Source of the DNA: Pseudomethylobacillus aquaticus | GTDB taxonomy: Bacteria > Pseudomonadota > Gammaproteobacteria > Burkholderiales > Methylophilaceae | Direction: 5' to 3' | Assembly (NCBI RefSeq): GCF_003730115.1 | Contig: NZ_RJVP01000001.1 | Location: 700,788-764,787, forward strand | DNA length: 64,000 nt | Shown here: in pieces, positions 8,358 to 18,200 of the stretch | Layout: the number at the start of each line of letters is the position of its first letter | Numbering within the stretch: position 1 is the first letter of the stretch | Made by a program: the position numbers and the translations under genes | The notes under the pieces: generated by a model | Databases searched by the model: none | Told to the model about the DNA's origin: nothing | What the model saw: only the letters and a program-made list of their open reading frames with translations

Positions 8358-9155
8358 ATGAAACCCTGGTTAATGCTGTCCCCGCTGCTGATCGCCCTGC
8401 TATCCACCAGCGCGCACGCGCATGGCATCTGGTTGCTGCCATCCAGCACGGTGCTGTCCGCACCACAGTTCGTCACCTTTGACGCCGCGGTGTCGAATGA
8501 CATCTTCCATTTCAACCATCGCCCACTGCCTGTGGATCAACTCAAGATCGTGGCCCCGGACAGATCGCTGCTCGCGCCTGAGAACGTCGCCAAAGGCGAA
8601 CTGCGCACCACCTTCGATGCCAATCTGAAACAGACCGGCACCTACAAGCTGCAGATCGTGCGCAGCGGTCTGCGCGCGCGCTGGAAAGAAGGCAGCGAAG
8701 CCAAGCGCTTCATGGGCGATGCCGAAAAACTACGCCAGCAACTGCCAGCCAATGCCACCGATGTGGAAGTGAATGAATCCGCCAGCCGCATCGAGACTTA
8801 CGTCACGGTAGGCACACCGAGCGAACCACCGCTGGATCAAAAAGGGCTGGAGATGCGCTCGGAAACCCATCCTAACGACCTGGTGGCAGGCGAGCAGATC
8901 ACCCTGCAATTCCTGGTCGATGGCAAACCTGCCGCTGGCGTGCAGATCGAAGTGGTACGCGGTGAATCCCGCTACCGCAACGACCCGGAGCCACTCAAGC
9001 TCACCAGCGGTGCAGATGGCCGCGTGCGTCTTGCGCTGGAAAGAGCCGGCATGTACTGGCTGGACGCCGACATCACCGACAACAAGGTCAGCGACAAACT
9101 GGCCAAGGAACGCAGCCTGGCCTACACGGTGACGCTGGAAGTACTGCCTAAATAG
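8358..9155 (+). CDS. DUF4198 periplasmic protein (metal-uptake associated)
   Basis: 265 residues with a signal peptide ending AHA-HGIWLLPS. The mature N-terminus starts with His followed by a short metal-ligand-rich stretch, and the body (FVTFDAAVSNDIFHFNH, TGTYKLQIVRSG, GADGRVRLALERAGMYWLDA) has the beta-sandwich look of DUF4198 proteins, related to the NikM/CbiK-like periplasmic components found near metal transporters. A GGAG ribosome-binding site precedes the ATG. It lies 90 bp after the DUF2271 gene and 27 bp before the reductase gene. Periplasmic metal-binding accessory is an inference from family and context. Confidence 0.82.
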   Translation: MKPWLMLSPLLIALLSTSAHAHGIWLLPSSTVLSAPQFVTFDAAVSNDIFHFNHRPLPVDQLKIVAPDRSLLAPENVAKGELRTTFDANLKQTGTYKLQIVRSGLRARWKEGSEAKRFMGDAEKLRQQLPANATDVEVNESASRIETYVTVGTPSEPPLDQKGLEMRSETHPNDLVAGEQITLQFLVDGKPAAGVQIEVVRGESRYRNDPEPLKLTSGADGRVRLALERAGMYWLDADITDNKVSDKLAKERSLAYTVTLEVLPK

Positions 9156-9182
9156 TCCCCGCAGACACCAAGTATTCGATCG

Positions 9183-10805
9183 ATGCTGACTGATCTACCT
9201 GTATTGACCGCTGAAAGGCTGAGCCTGGCCCTGACAGCGGTTTTTGTCTATGTGTGCCTGTGCATCTGGATCCATGCCAGGCATCGCCGCAACAGCGCCC
9301 CAGTTGGGGCGGCCCCAGACACCGACTGGCTGATCGTGTATGCCAGCCAGACCGGTTATGCACAACAGCTGGCCAGCAGCACGGCGGATGCGCTACGCGC
9401 CTCCGGGCTGGGCTGTACGCTGATGCCGCTGATGCATACAGCAGCCACCACGCTGCAACAGCACGCACGCGTGCTGTTCATTGCAAGCACCACGGGTGAA
9501 GGGGATGCACCAGACAATGCAGCCATCTTTGTGGAGCAGGTGATGCCGTTGGCGCTCACCTTGCCGGCGCTGCGTTACGGCATACTGGCGCTGGGCGACC
9601 AGCGTTACAAGCACTATTGCGGCTTCGCCATCCAGTTGGAAGCGTGGTTGCAACAGACTGGCGCAACAGCGCTGTTCGACATGATCAAGGTGAACCAGCG
9701 TGATCCGGCGGCGCTGGCAGCCTGGCAGCAGGCCCTGCAGCACAGCGTGCCACAGCTGCGCTATCAAGAATCCTACTTGCAACAGCCCTACTCGCAACAG
9801 TCCGCCTCCCAGCAGCCAGCGTCTCCACAACAGGCATCACCAGACTGGCTGCCTGGCGACACCGAGGATTGGGTACTACAGAGCCGCACCTGTCTCAACA
9901 CCGGCAGCAGCGGCTTACCGGTCTACCATCTGGTGTTGAAGCCAGCGCGTGCGCTGGCATCCGGCCACTGGCGTGCCGGCGACATCGCCGAGATCGTGCC
10001 ACGCAACCCGCCACATCTGATCGCGGCGGTGCTGGACCAGCTGACGGCAGCGCAAGGCCATGCAAGCCAGTCGAGTAAAGCCGGTAACCAGCCTGGCTGG
10101 CCAGGCACGGACCTGCTGGCTGACCGGCAGATCCATACCGACTGGCATCAGGGCCTTGCAGACCCGCTGGATATCACCAAACTGGCTGAAAGATTGCCAC
10201 GTTTAGGGATCAGGTCCTACTCCATCGCCTCTGTGCCTGCGGACGGCCAGATCGAATTACTGGTGCGCGAATCCAGAACCGGCAACGGCGCACCCGGTGT
10301 AGGCGCAGGCTGGCTTTGTCATTGGGCACAGCCAGGGCAGAACATCGAGCTGCAGATACGCAGCAACCCCTCCTTCCACATCCCGGAAGATGACCGCCCG
10401 ATGATTCTGATCGGCAATGGCACCGGCATCGCCGGTTTGCGCAGCCTGATCAAACAGCGCATCGCGCAAGGGCATACCCGCAACTGGCTGTTGTTTGGCG
10501 AACGCTCGGCTGCCGTGGATTTTCACTTTGCGGAGGACTGCGCGGCGTGGCTGCATGAGGGCAGCCTGCAACAACTGGACACCGCCTTCTCGCGCGACGG
10601 CGACACGGTACGCTATGTGCAGGACCTGCTGCCGGCGCAGCAAACCCGCTTGCGCCAGTGGGTGGATCAGGGCGCCAGCCTCTATGTATGCGGCAGCGCG
10701 GCGGGCATGGCCCCCGAAGTGCATGGCATGCTGGTCAAGCTATTGGGCGCACCCACCATGTCGACGCTGATCGCTAGCGGTCGATACCGGCGCGACATCT
10801 ACTGA
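9183..10805 (+). CDS. Membrane-anchored FMN/FAD reductase (sulfite reductase flavoprotein-like)
   Basis: 540 residues. A membrane helix at ~10-32 precedes a flavodoxin domain (~47-190: IVYASQTGYAQQLA binds the FMN phosphate, then STTGEGDAPDN and LGDQRYKHYCGFA). A low-complexity Gln/Ser linker (~197-222) joins it to a ferredoxin-reductase module with the FAD motif RSYSIAS, the NADPH motif GNGTGIAGLRSL and YVCGSA, ending in YRRDIY, where the terminal aromatic stacks on FAD. The order is that of CysJ/P450-reductase diflavin enzymes. Placed last in the Fur-linked operon, it probably passes NADPH electrons to a membrane or periplasmic ferric reductase step; electron acceptor not shown. Confidence 0.88.
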   Translation: MLTDLPVLTAERLSLALTAVFVYVCLCIWIHARHRRNSAPVGAAPDTDWLIVYASQTGYAQQLASSTADALRASGLGCTLMPLMHTAATTLQQHARVLFIASTTGEGDAPDNAAIFVEQVMPLALTLPALRYGILALGDQRYKHYCGFAIQLEAWLQQTGATALFDMIKVNQRDPAALAAWQQALQHSVPQLRYQESYLQQPYSQQSASQQPASPQQASPDWLPGDTEDWVLQSRTCLNTGSSGLPVYHLVLKPARALASGHWRAGDIAEIVPRNPPHLIAAVLDQLTAAQGHASQSSKAGNQPGWPGTDLLADRQIHTDWHQGLADPLDITKLAERLPRLGIRSYSIASVPADGQIELLVRESRTGNGAPGVGAGWLCHWAQPGQNIELQIRSNPSFHIPEDDRPMILIGNGTGIAGLRSLIKQRIAQGHTRNWLLFGERSAAVDFHFAEDCAAWLHEGSLQQLDTAFSRDGDTVRYVQDLLPAQQTRLRQWVDQGASLYVCGSAAGMAPEVHGMLVKLLGAPTMSTLIASGRYRRDIY

Positions 10806-10852
10806 TAACCACAGCGCTGATGACTATAGCGCTGATGCCCGCCAAGCGTGGC

Positions 10853-10869
10853 AGGCGGTGAACCCGCCT
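10853..10869. terminator. Weak hairpin between convergent genes
   Basis: AGGCGG and CCGCCT separated by five bases form a short GC stem in the 71-bp gap between the reductase and photolyase stop codons. No clear T-run on either side, so this is a weak candidate. Confidence 0.3.
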
Positions 10870-10876
10870 AAGGCCG

Positions 10877-12484
10877 CTACAGCGCATCCAGGCCGTTCAA
10901 CACCTTGTCCGCATGCGCGGCGATGCGCATGCGCTCATCCGCGTCCAGTCTTTCGAAGTTCTTGGCCATCAGCGCGGTGCGCGGGTTGGCGGCAAAGGTG
11001 TCGTGGTGTTTAGCCAGAAAATGCCAGTACAAGGTAGTGTACGGGCAGGCCTCGGGCCCGCTGCGCAGCTCCGGCTTGTAGCGACAACCCGTGCAGTAAT
11101 TGCTCATGCGCTTGATGTAAGCGCCACTTGCCACATAGGGCTTGCTGGTGAAGCGCCCGCCATTGGCATACAGCGCCATGCCCGCCGTGTTGGGTAGCTC
11201 CACCCACTCCACCGCATCCACATACACCGCCAGATACCAGGCTTCCACCTGACGCGGATCGATCTCCGCCAGCAAGCCGAACAGGCCGGTCACCATCAGG
11301 CGCTGGATATGGTGGGCATAACCATATTCCAATGTCTGGCCTATGGTCTGACGCAGGCAGTTCATGTGCGTGTCGCCGGTCCAGTACCACACCGGCAGCG
11401 CACGTTGATGCTGATAATGATTGGCACTGGCCATGCCTGGCATGTCCAGCCAGTACACACCACGGATGAATTCGCGCCAGCCCAGCACCTGGCGTATGAA
11501 ACCTTCCACGCTGGCCAGCGGCAGGCGCTGCTGACGGTAGGCTTGTTCGGCGGCCGCGATCACTTCGCGCGGGTCCAGCAGCTTGAGGTTGAGAGAGGAC
11601 GACAATAAGGAATGCCACAGAAACGGCGTGGCTTGCGCTTGCTGACTTTCCCCAGGAGTTTCCCCAAGCATGCTCTTGCTTTGCCCAGGGCCATGACTGC
11701 TTTGCCACATGGCATCCTGATGCGGGCCGAACTGCCCCAGTTTGTGCTGGATGAAATCGTCCAGGAAAGCCAGTGCCTGGGCACGCGTCACCGGCCAGAC
11801 AAAATGCGCCAGGCTGCCCGGATGCTCAGGAAAATGGAACGCCACATCGGCCAGCACGTCGTGGGTGATGGCATCCACGGCCACCGCAGGCGCGGACGGT
11901 AGCTGCTGCGGACCGCGCTTGCCAAACGACTGCCGGTTATCGGCATCGAAATTCCAGGCACCGCCTGCCGGTTCACCCGCTTCCATGAGCACGTCATGCC
12001 GCTTGCGCATCCAGCGGTAGAAGAACTCCATGCGCAGGCTTTTATTGCTGCCTGCCCAGCGTTTGAAATCCGCACGGCTGCACATGAAATGCGTGTCATC
12101 ACGCACCGCCAGGGCACAGCCCATCTCCACAGCCAACTGTTCCAGCGCCTGCAACACGCGGTATTCGCCCGGTTCGCAGACGATGAGCTTTTGTGGCTGC
12201 AACTGCAGCACCTGCGCGCGCCAGGCCGCGGACAGGCTGGGGTAGGCATGCGCGCCCAGCTTCAAATAAGTGAGCGGCAAGCCCGCCGCTTCAAGCTGCA
12301 CGGCAAAATGCCGCATGGCCGACAGGAACAAGGCGATGCGCGCCTTGTGGCTCCACACCAGCGTGGCTTCGGCAGGCGCTTCCACCATGAGGATGTGGTC
12401 TTGTGCGGCATCGAAGCCGTCCAATGCCGGATTGTCGTGGTTGAGCTGATCACCGAGGATCAGGATCAGGTGGCGGCAAGGCAT
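10877..12484 (-). CDS. phrB: FeS-type bacterial photolyase/cryptochrome (PhrB family)
   Basis: 535 residues. The N-terminal Rossmann domain starts HLILILGDQLNHDNPAL, typical of the FeS-BCP/CryPro class that repairs (6-4) photoproducts, not class I CPD photolyases. FAD-domain signatures follow: GWREFIRGVYWL, YAHHIQRLMV, GLLAEIDPRQVEAWYLAVYVDAVEWVELPN (my splits). The four [4Fe-4S] ligands are HMNCLRQ, C464 and C467 (YCTGCRY) and C480 (ACPYTT). Between DAM259 and PFLWHS there is an insertion of about 25 Gly/Ser/Gln-rich residues (DNA 11630-11706) that I do not expect in this family. Its ATG overlaps the stop of the DUF2256 gene (TGATG), implying coupled translation. Confidence 0.93.
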   Translation of the reverse strand: MPCRHLILILGDQLNHDNPALDGFDAAQDHILMVEAPAEATLVWSHKARIALFLSAMRHFAVQLEAAGLPLTYLKLGAHAYPSLSAAWRAQVLQLQPQKLIVCEPGEYRVLQALEQLAVEMGCALAVRDDTHFMCSRADFKRWAGSNKSLRMEFFYRWMRKRHDVLMEAGEPAGGAWNFDADNRQSFGKRGPQQLPSAPAVAVDAITHDVLADVAFHFPEHPGSLAHFVWPVTRAQALAFLDDFIQHKLGQFGPHQDAMWQSSHGPGQSKSMLGETPGESQQAQATPFLWHSLLSSSLNLKLLDPREVIAAAEQAYRQQRLPLASVEGFIRQVLGWREFIRGVYWLDMPGMASANHYQHQRALPVWYWTGDTHMNCLRQTIGQTLEYGYAHHIQRLMVTGLFGLLAEIDPRQVEAWYLAVYVDAVEWVELPNTAGMALYANGGRFTSKPYVASGAYIKRMSNYCTGCRYKPELRSGPEACPYTTLYWHFLAKHHDTFAANPRTALMAKNFERLDADERMRIAAHADKVLNGLDAL

Positions 12485-12663
12485 CAGGCAGCTCCGGGTT
12501 TGGCACGTTTACGGCAGGCTTCGGAACAGTATTTCACCTGTTCCCAGTTGTTGGCCCAGGCTTTGCGCCAGCTCATGTCGCGGCCACAGACCGCACAGGG
12601 TTTGCTGGGCAGACAGGATTTATTGCCTTTGAAAGACGGAGATTGCGGCTTGGCTGGACTCAT
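12484..12663 (-). CDS. DUF2256 zinc-ribbon-like small protein
   Basis: 59 residues from the ATG at 12663, chosen because it overlaps the stop of tcdA as ATGA and begins just before the family core. The core FKGNKSCLPSKPCAVCGRDM, WRKAWANNWEQVKYCSEACR is the DUF2256 signature: CxxCG followed by YCSxxC, a four-Cys zinc site. DUF2256 genes are very often adjacent to FeS-type photolyases, and here the gene overlaps that gene. Function unknown; a role in photolyase maturation or DNA binding is speculation. Confidence 0.88.
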   Translation of the reverse strand: MSPAKPQSPSFKGNKSCLPSKPCAVCGRDMSWRKAWANNWEQVKYCSEACRKRAKPGAA

Positions 12664-13523
12664 CCAGCCACAGACTGGCCAGACTGCAACAGGTTCAATA
12701 CCTGGGCGGCAGCGGCCATGCCGAACGGCGCCGTCACGCACACCGAGGAGCCGTAGCCGGCACAGTTGAGGCCGGTGATACCGGCATGTTGATCGATGGT
12801 GGTCTCCAGCTCACAACTGGGGTCCGGCGGCTGCACCGGCTCGTCCGAATACACGCAGGGGATACCGAACACAGTCGCCAGCTGCTTGCCATGCGGCGCT
12901 TGGGGGAAGCCATGCTCACGGCGCAGCTGGTTGCGCACCTTGGCGATCAGTCTGTCGCCATGCACGCGCGCCAGGTCGGCGATGCGGATACGCGTCGGGT
13001 CCAGGCGTCCGCCTGCCCCACCCGTCGTGACCAGCGCGATGTGCTGGCGTTTGCAACAGGCTGCGATCGCCACCTTGGCGCGCGCATCGTCGATGGCATC
13101 CAGCACCGCATCGAAGCCCTGACCCAGCATCGCGGCCACATTATCAACAGTGATGAAGTCTTCCACCTCGTGCACCTGACACAGCGGGTTGATGCTGAGG
13201 ATACGCGCCGCCATGGCGCTGACCTTGGCTTTGCCGAACGCGCCTTCCACCGCATGCAGCTGGCGGTTGACGTTGGATTCGGCGATGTTGTCCAGATCGA
13301 TCAGCGTGATATGCCCTACCGCATTGCGCGCCAGCGCCTCGGCAGCCCAGGAACCGACACCGCCTATGCCGATCACGCACACATGCGCGGCCTGCAGACG
13401 TGCCAGTCCAGCCTCGCCATACAGGCGCCGCACGCCAGCAAAGCGTCGCGCCAAGTCAGGGACGAGCTCAGGGGCGAGGTCAGGCGAGAGATCCGTCTGC
13501 GAGGCTGGCACTATTTCCTGCAC
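12660..13523 (-). CDS. tcdA: tRNA threonylcarbamoyladenosine dehydratase
   Basis: 287 residues from the GTG at 13523, which has GGAGG four bases upstream; an upstream in-frame ATG at 13640 would overlap the preceding gene by 130 bp and adds non-conserved sequence. The protein is a ThiF/MoeB/E1-like ATPase: RRLYGEAGLARLQAAHVCVIG, then GIGGVGSWAAEALARNAVG (nucleotide loop) and TLIDLDNIAESNVNRQLHA. It cyclises t6A37 of tRNAs to ct6A using ATP. Length is slightly above E. coli TcdA/CsdL (268). It sits in the acpS-...-tcdA-DUF2256-phrB overlapping series. Confidence 0.92.
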   Translation of the reverse strand: MQEIVPASQTDLSPDLAPELVPDLARRFAGVRRLYGEAGLARLQAAHVCVIGIGGVGSWAAEALARNAVGHITLIDLDNIAESNVNRQLHAVEGAFGKAKVSAMAARILSINPLCQVHEVEDFITVDNVAAMLGQGFDAVLDAIDDARAKVAIAACCKRQHIALVTTGGAGGRLDPTRIRIADLARVHGDRLIAKVRNQLRREHGFPQAPHGKQLATVFGIPCVYSDEPVQPPDPSCELETTIDQHAGITGLNCAGYGSSVCVTAPFGMAAAAQVLNLLQSGQSVAG

Positions 13524-14470
13524 TCGACCTCCGCTACGCTCTGGATGTATTCGCTCAGATCGCCGACCGGGCATTGCTGCTGGCGCACCTGCTGCGCGAT
13601 GCCCTGCAAGTCCTGGATGAAGGCCATGGATTGGCTGCACGCCAGTTTGCCGCTATCTACCGCTTTTTGTATGGTCACTTCCAGCTTCTTGAGTTTGTCC
13701 ATCTGCTGCTGACAGGCAGTGCTGATGGTCGCCGCGCTGTTTGCAGGCAGCGTATCGGCTTTAGCGCAGAACATGGCACTCAAGCGCCCCAGTGTCTCTG
13801 TCCTGCTGGTGGGTACCGGTGCCTGCGCGCGGCCGAACACCTGCACCGGCTTGCCCTGTCGGATCTGGCTCAGGCTGAGGATACGGAACGTGTCGCTGGC
13901 GCAGTCGAACGACAAGGTGCTCAAGCTGGTTTCCTGTTCAGCCGGTTTGATGACGCGGGTATTGATACGGAACGCCTGCTGGTCGGTAGAACGCAGCAGG
14001 GATGCCGGATCGAAATAGACCTCGCCCTGCTTGCTGGTCGCCAGCAGCTCCCATTGCGGTTCAGCGCTATTGCTGGACGGGCTTGCAGCCACCTGCGCGC
14101 TTGCACCGGCCGCCTCACAGTAAGCCTGCCTGAGCTGGTCAGGGAGGGAATCCGCCGCGATGGCTTGCACCGACTGTGGCTGGTCGAAACGATCGAACTC
14201 GCGCTTGTTGAAGGTGCGGCCGCCGCGCAGATAACGGTATTGCTTGTTGGCACAATCGACCTGCATCTGGGTGTTCCACACGCCACCATCTGCCTGCACC
14301 ACACGCGTCATGATGGTGAAGCTGCGCTGCTCCGGCTGCATCTGCACGGTGTCCGGGTCGATGAAATACTCCCCGGCCACACTCTTGCCTACCGCCTGCC
14401 AGTCCGCCCATGCAGCAGGGCTGGTCAGCAGCACCGCATGCAGCAGCATGGCTGCCAGCGCAGATCTCAC
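13511..14470 (-). CDS. Exported protein with two surface-adhesin-E-like repeats
   Basis: 319 residues. The start is the GTG at 14470, overlapping the acpS stop (GTGA). Signal peptide ends near AAWA-DW. Two similar segments, ~25-95 ([20 protein letters not shown] ... YLRGGRTF) and ~140-205 ([20 protein letters not shown] ... FRILSLSQ), resemble the surface-adhesin protein E domain, a small beta-rich fold seen in many betaproteobacterial periplasmic proteins. The last ~80 residues carry several Cys (ACQQQM, KLACSQ, QQCPVG, VECRK). Predicted periplasmic; function unknown. Its stop codon overlaps the tcdA start region. Confidence 0.75.
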   Translation of the reverse strand: MRSALAAMLLHAVLLTSPAAWADWQAVGKSVAGEYFIDPDTVQMQPEQRSFTIMTRVVQADGGVWNTQMQVDCANKQYRYLRGGRTFNKREFDRFDQPQSVQAIAADSLPDQLRQAYCEAAGASAQVAASPSSNSAEPQWELLATSKQGEVYFDPASLLRSTDQQAFRINTRVIKPAEQETSLSTLSFDCASDTFRILSLSQIRQGKPVQVFGRAQAPVPTSRTETLGRLSAMFCAKADTLPANSAATISTACQQQMDKLKKLEVTIQKAVDSGKLACSQSMAFIQDLQGIAQQVRQQQCPVGDLSEYIQSVAEVECRK

Positions 14471-14847
14471 GCGCGCTCCAGCACCACGAAGGCCACCACC
14501 ATGCTGTGTTCGTCGCTGATGGTGAGATGCGTATGTGCAATGCCTTGCTGATTCACCCAGTGTTGCAGATCAGCCGACAGGATCAGTCCAGGTTTGCCCA
14601 GATCGTCATGCTGCACACCGATGTTAGGCATCAGCGCTGGCGCGCGCAGGCCGGTGCCCAGCGCTTTGGCGAACGCTTCCTTGACGGCGAAACGCTTGGC
14701 CAGAAAACGTGCCTGCTGCGGTGACTGTTGCCACACCGGGAATTCCTGTGCGGTCAGCACACGCCTGGCAAAGGTCTCGCCGAAGCGTTCCAAAGAAGCC
14801 TCGATGCGCGCCACCGCCACGATGTCGGTTCCTATGCCGTAGATCAT
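14467..14847 (-). CDS. acpS: Holo-[acyl-carrier-protein] synthase
   Basis: 126 residues from the ATG at 14847 ([15 protein letters not shown]), the standard AcpS start; upstream in-frame sequence to 14943 is not conserved. AcpS transfers 4'-phosphopantetheine from CoA to apo-ACP. Visible motifs: GIGTDIV with the Mg-binding Asp, [18 protein letters not shown] (the Glu and Lys of the active site), and the C-terminal THLTISDEH. It follows pdxJ, the classic pdxJ-acpS pair, with a 73-bp gap. Confidence 0.96.
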   Translation of the reverse strand: MIYGIGTDIVAVARIEASLERFGETFARRVLTAQEFPVWQQSPQQARFLAKRFAVKEAFAKALGTGLRAPALMPNIGVQHDDLGKPGLILSADLQHWVNQQGIAHTHLTISDEHSMVVAFVVLERA

Positions 14848-14920
14848 GAAGGCTGAGAAGGGAGAAGGGAGCAAGGGGAAGGGAAACGTCCCACCGAGAG
14901 CAAACGGCTGCGCATACGAC

Positions 14921-15649
14921 TCAGGCCTGACCTGCGGCGGCACGCATCAGCTGCTTCATCTCGCGGATGGCGTATTCCCAGCCCACGAACAGCGCATGCG
15001 CGACGATGGCGTGGCCGATGTTAAGTTCTTCGATATCCGGGATGGCGGCGATCTCGTGTACGTTATGGATGTTGAGACCATGACCAGCGTTGACGATCAG
15101 GCCCTGCTGCTGTGCATGCAGACTGGCGGCGACGATGCGCGCCAGCTCATGACGCTGCACACTGCCTGATGTGTCGGCGAATTTGCCGGTATGCAGCTCA
15201 ATCACCGGCGCACCGGCACGGATAGCGGCGTCGATCTGCGCGATATCCGGCGCGATGAACAGCGACACACGGATGCCCGCTTCACCCAGACGGTCGCAGG
15301 CTTCGGCCACGCGCTCGAAATTACCCAGCACGTCCAGGCCGCCTTCGGTAGTGCGTTCCTCGCGCCGCTCCGGCACCAGACACACATCCTGTGGCTGCAC
15401 CTTGAGTGCGATGCCAACCATCTCCTCGGTGACCGCCATCTCCAGGTTCATCTTGGTCTGCAGCAAGGGGCGCAGCGCGTAGACATCCTCATCACGGATA
15501 TGGCGGCGGTCTTCACGCAAATGGATGGTGATGCTGTCGGCCCCCGCCTCTTCGGCGCGCAATGCAGCTTGCACCACACTGGGGTACTGGGTGCCACGTG
15601 CATTACGCAGCGTGGCGACGTGGTCGATATTGACGCCGAGTTTGATCAT
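14921..15649 (-). CDS. pdxJ: Pyridoxine 5'-phosphate synthase
   Basis: 242 residues, full length. PdxJ condenses 1-deoxyxylulose 5-phosphate with 3-amino-2-oxopropyl phosphate in the deoxyxylulose-dependent vitamin B6 pathway. Seen: [20 protein letters not shown] at the N-terminus, [15 protein letters not shown] with catalytic His/Arg, [21 protein letters not shown] and [13 protein letters not shown]-barrel enzyme, cytoplasmic. Situated in the conserved recO-pdxJ-acpS order. Confidence 0.97.
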   Translation of the reverse strand: MIKLGVNIDHVATLRNARGTQYPSVVQAALRAEEAGADSITIHLREDRRHIRDEDVYALRPLLQTKMNLEMAVTEEMVGIALKVQPQDVCLVPERREERTTEGGLDVLGNFERVAEACDRLGEAGIRVSLFIAPDIAQIDAAIRAGAPVIELHTGKFADTSGSVQRHELARIVAASLHAQQQGLIVNAGHGLNIHNVHEIAAIPDIEELNIGHAIVAHALFVGWEYAIREMKQLMRAAAGQA

Positions 15650-15682
15650 GATGCGAAAATGGTTCCTATAAATCCTGCAGCG

Positions 15683-16405
15683 CTATAAGCCCTGCAAATC
15701 GATCAATAACTGCCGTGTATGCAAGGACTGGTCGCCCAGATAAAAGGCCAGCAGCATGCGCATCAGCTGCTTGCTCTGTTGCTGCGTGAGCGGGTCGTTG
15801 TAATCGTCTGCACCCATGTCCAGCAGGGTCTTGCCTTGTAATCTTACGCCGCTTTGCGCCTGCGTTGCACGGCAGGCACCCCGCTCCGGCTGATAGTCAT
15901 AAGCAAGTTCCGCCTGGATGGGCTGCCCGGCCTCGTCCTGCAGCAACGGCACCGCATACCCCAGTTGCTGCAGCAGCTGCAGCTCGAAGCGGCGCAGTGT
16001 GGTCGCGGTTTCACCCCCACTGGCCAGCACACGCAAGGTCAGGCCGTAAAAATCGAACAGGCCGTCATGGGCATCTTCGCGCGGCAGCAAGCGCAACAAC
16101 AATTCGTTGAGATAAAAACCACACATCAGCGCCTCGCCCTGCAACAGCAGCAAACCACTGCCCCACTCCAGGCTGTGCAGGTTCTTTAGCTCGGCCTTGC
16201 CGGACCAGGTGCCCAGCAAGGGCTGGAACGACTGCAGCATGCCGCGCATGGCAGAGCGTGGCCTGCGCGCACCTTTGGCAACCGCAGCGACACGGCCCAG
16301 CTCGCGGCTGAACAGCTCGACCACCAGACTGGTTTCCTTGAACGGATAGGTGTGCAGCACGTAGACTGGCTGATGGTCGTGACGAACGGAAGCGCTTACT
16401 GCCAC
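15683..16405 (-). CDS. recO: DNA repair protein RecO
   Basis: 240 residues. RecO works with RecF/RecR to load RecA on SSB-coated gaps. N-terminal OB-fold: VYVLHTYPFKETSLVVELFS, GRVAAVAKGARRPRS. The helical part contains MCGFYLNELLLRLLPREDAH and LRRFELQLLQQLGYAVPL, which are typical. The Cys-rich zinc site of some RecO proteins is absent, as in other betaproteobacteria. Located between era and pdxJ. Confidence 0.95.
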   Translation of the reverse strand: MAVSASVRHDHQPVYVLHTYPFKETSLVVELFSRELGRVAAVAKGARRPRSAMRGMLQSFQPLLGTWSGKAELKNLHSLEWGSGLLLLQGEALMCGFYLNELLLRLLPREDAHDGLFDFYGLTLRVLASGGETATTLRRFELQLLQQLGYAVPLLQDEAGQPIQAELAYDYQPERGACRATQAQSGVRLQGKTLLDMGADDYNDPLTQQQSKQLMRMLLAFYLGDQSLHTRQLLIDLQGL

Positions 16406-16584
16406 GTTCAGCTACTCCAGCACTTCAAGCCGTTTGGGATTCGCTTGCGGGCCGGCCATTAAGTACCGTCTCCCGCCTGCTGGCGTGTGCCAAATCGGGC
16501 GTGAACAAGGCGGCCGAGCGCAGACAGTAGATGGAACTACGGCAAGCGAGGCCAACGCTGCGCACGTTCGATTTCGCATGCGCC

Positions 16585-17474
<890 letters not shown>

Positions 17475-17478
<4 letters not shown>

Positions 17479-18161
17479 GAGGGTACTTTCCTGACGGCAG
17501 GCAATTGGCTGAAGGCCAGTTGCGCGGCCTGTTGTTCGGCGATGCGGCGGCTGCTGCCTTCGCCATAGGTATGGAGGTTCATACCGGCGATGAAGCATTC
17601 GACACGGAAGGTCTGGCAATGGGCTTCGCCTTCGGTGCTGACCACCGTGTATTCGGGCACGTCCATCTTCTGGCCCTGCAGGTATTCCTGCAGCAGTGAT
17701 TTGGAATCCTTGCCTATGGTCTTGGGGTCCAGCCCGTGCAGCAAAGGTTGATACAGACGCACCACCAGCGTTTCGGCAGCGCTATAACCGGCATCCATGA
17801 ACACGGCGCCGATGATGGCTTCAACCGCATCGGCCAGCACGGAAGGACGGCGCCAGCCACCGCTTTTCAGCTCGCCTTCACCCAGCAGCAGCGCTTCACC
17901 CAGGTTGAGACTGCGCGCGATCTCGCTCAGCGTCTGTTCCTTGACCAGATAAGCACGCAGACGGCTCAAGTCACCTTCAGGCAGTTTGGGATATTGCTGG
18001 TACAGCAGGTGCGCGACCACGCAATTGAGCACGCCATCACCGAGGAATTCCAGACGCTCGTTGTTGGCCGCCGTCAGGCTGCGGTGCGTGAGTGCCTGGG
18101 TGAGCAGCGCCGGGTTGGCAAAGTCGTGCCCCAGCTGTCGCAGCAGGCCGATCGCCGCCAT
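17475..18161 (-). CDS. rnc: Ribonuclease III
   Basis: 228 residues. Catalytic RNase III domain with the signature [14 protein letters not shown] (Glu/Asp metal ligands) and the second acidic set in [14 protein letters not shown], then the double-stranded RNA-binding domain (~155-222; [28 protein letters not shown]). Processes rRNA precursors and structured mRNAs. The stop overlaps the era start. Confidence 0.98.
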
Positions 18162-18200
18162 CAGCGTGCCGCTCCGCGCAGGCCAGTAACAGAGGCGCGC

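Noticed and set aside
13524..13640. ATG start of tcdA at 13640
   Set aside because: It would overlap the upstream gene by 130 bp and precede the conserved ThiF domain by a long unconserved tail. The GTG at 13523 has a GGAGG site.
16406..16584. Possible small RNA or gene in the recO-era gap
   Set aside because: No hairpin-plus-T-run, promoter or coding pattern stood out. The gap is simply unassigned.
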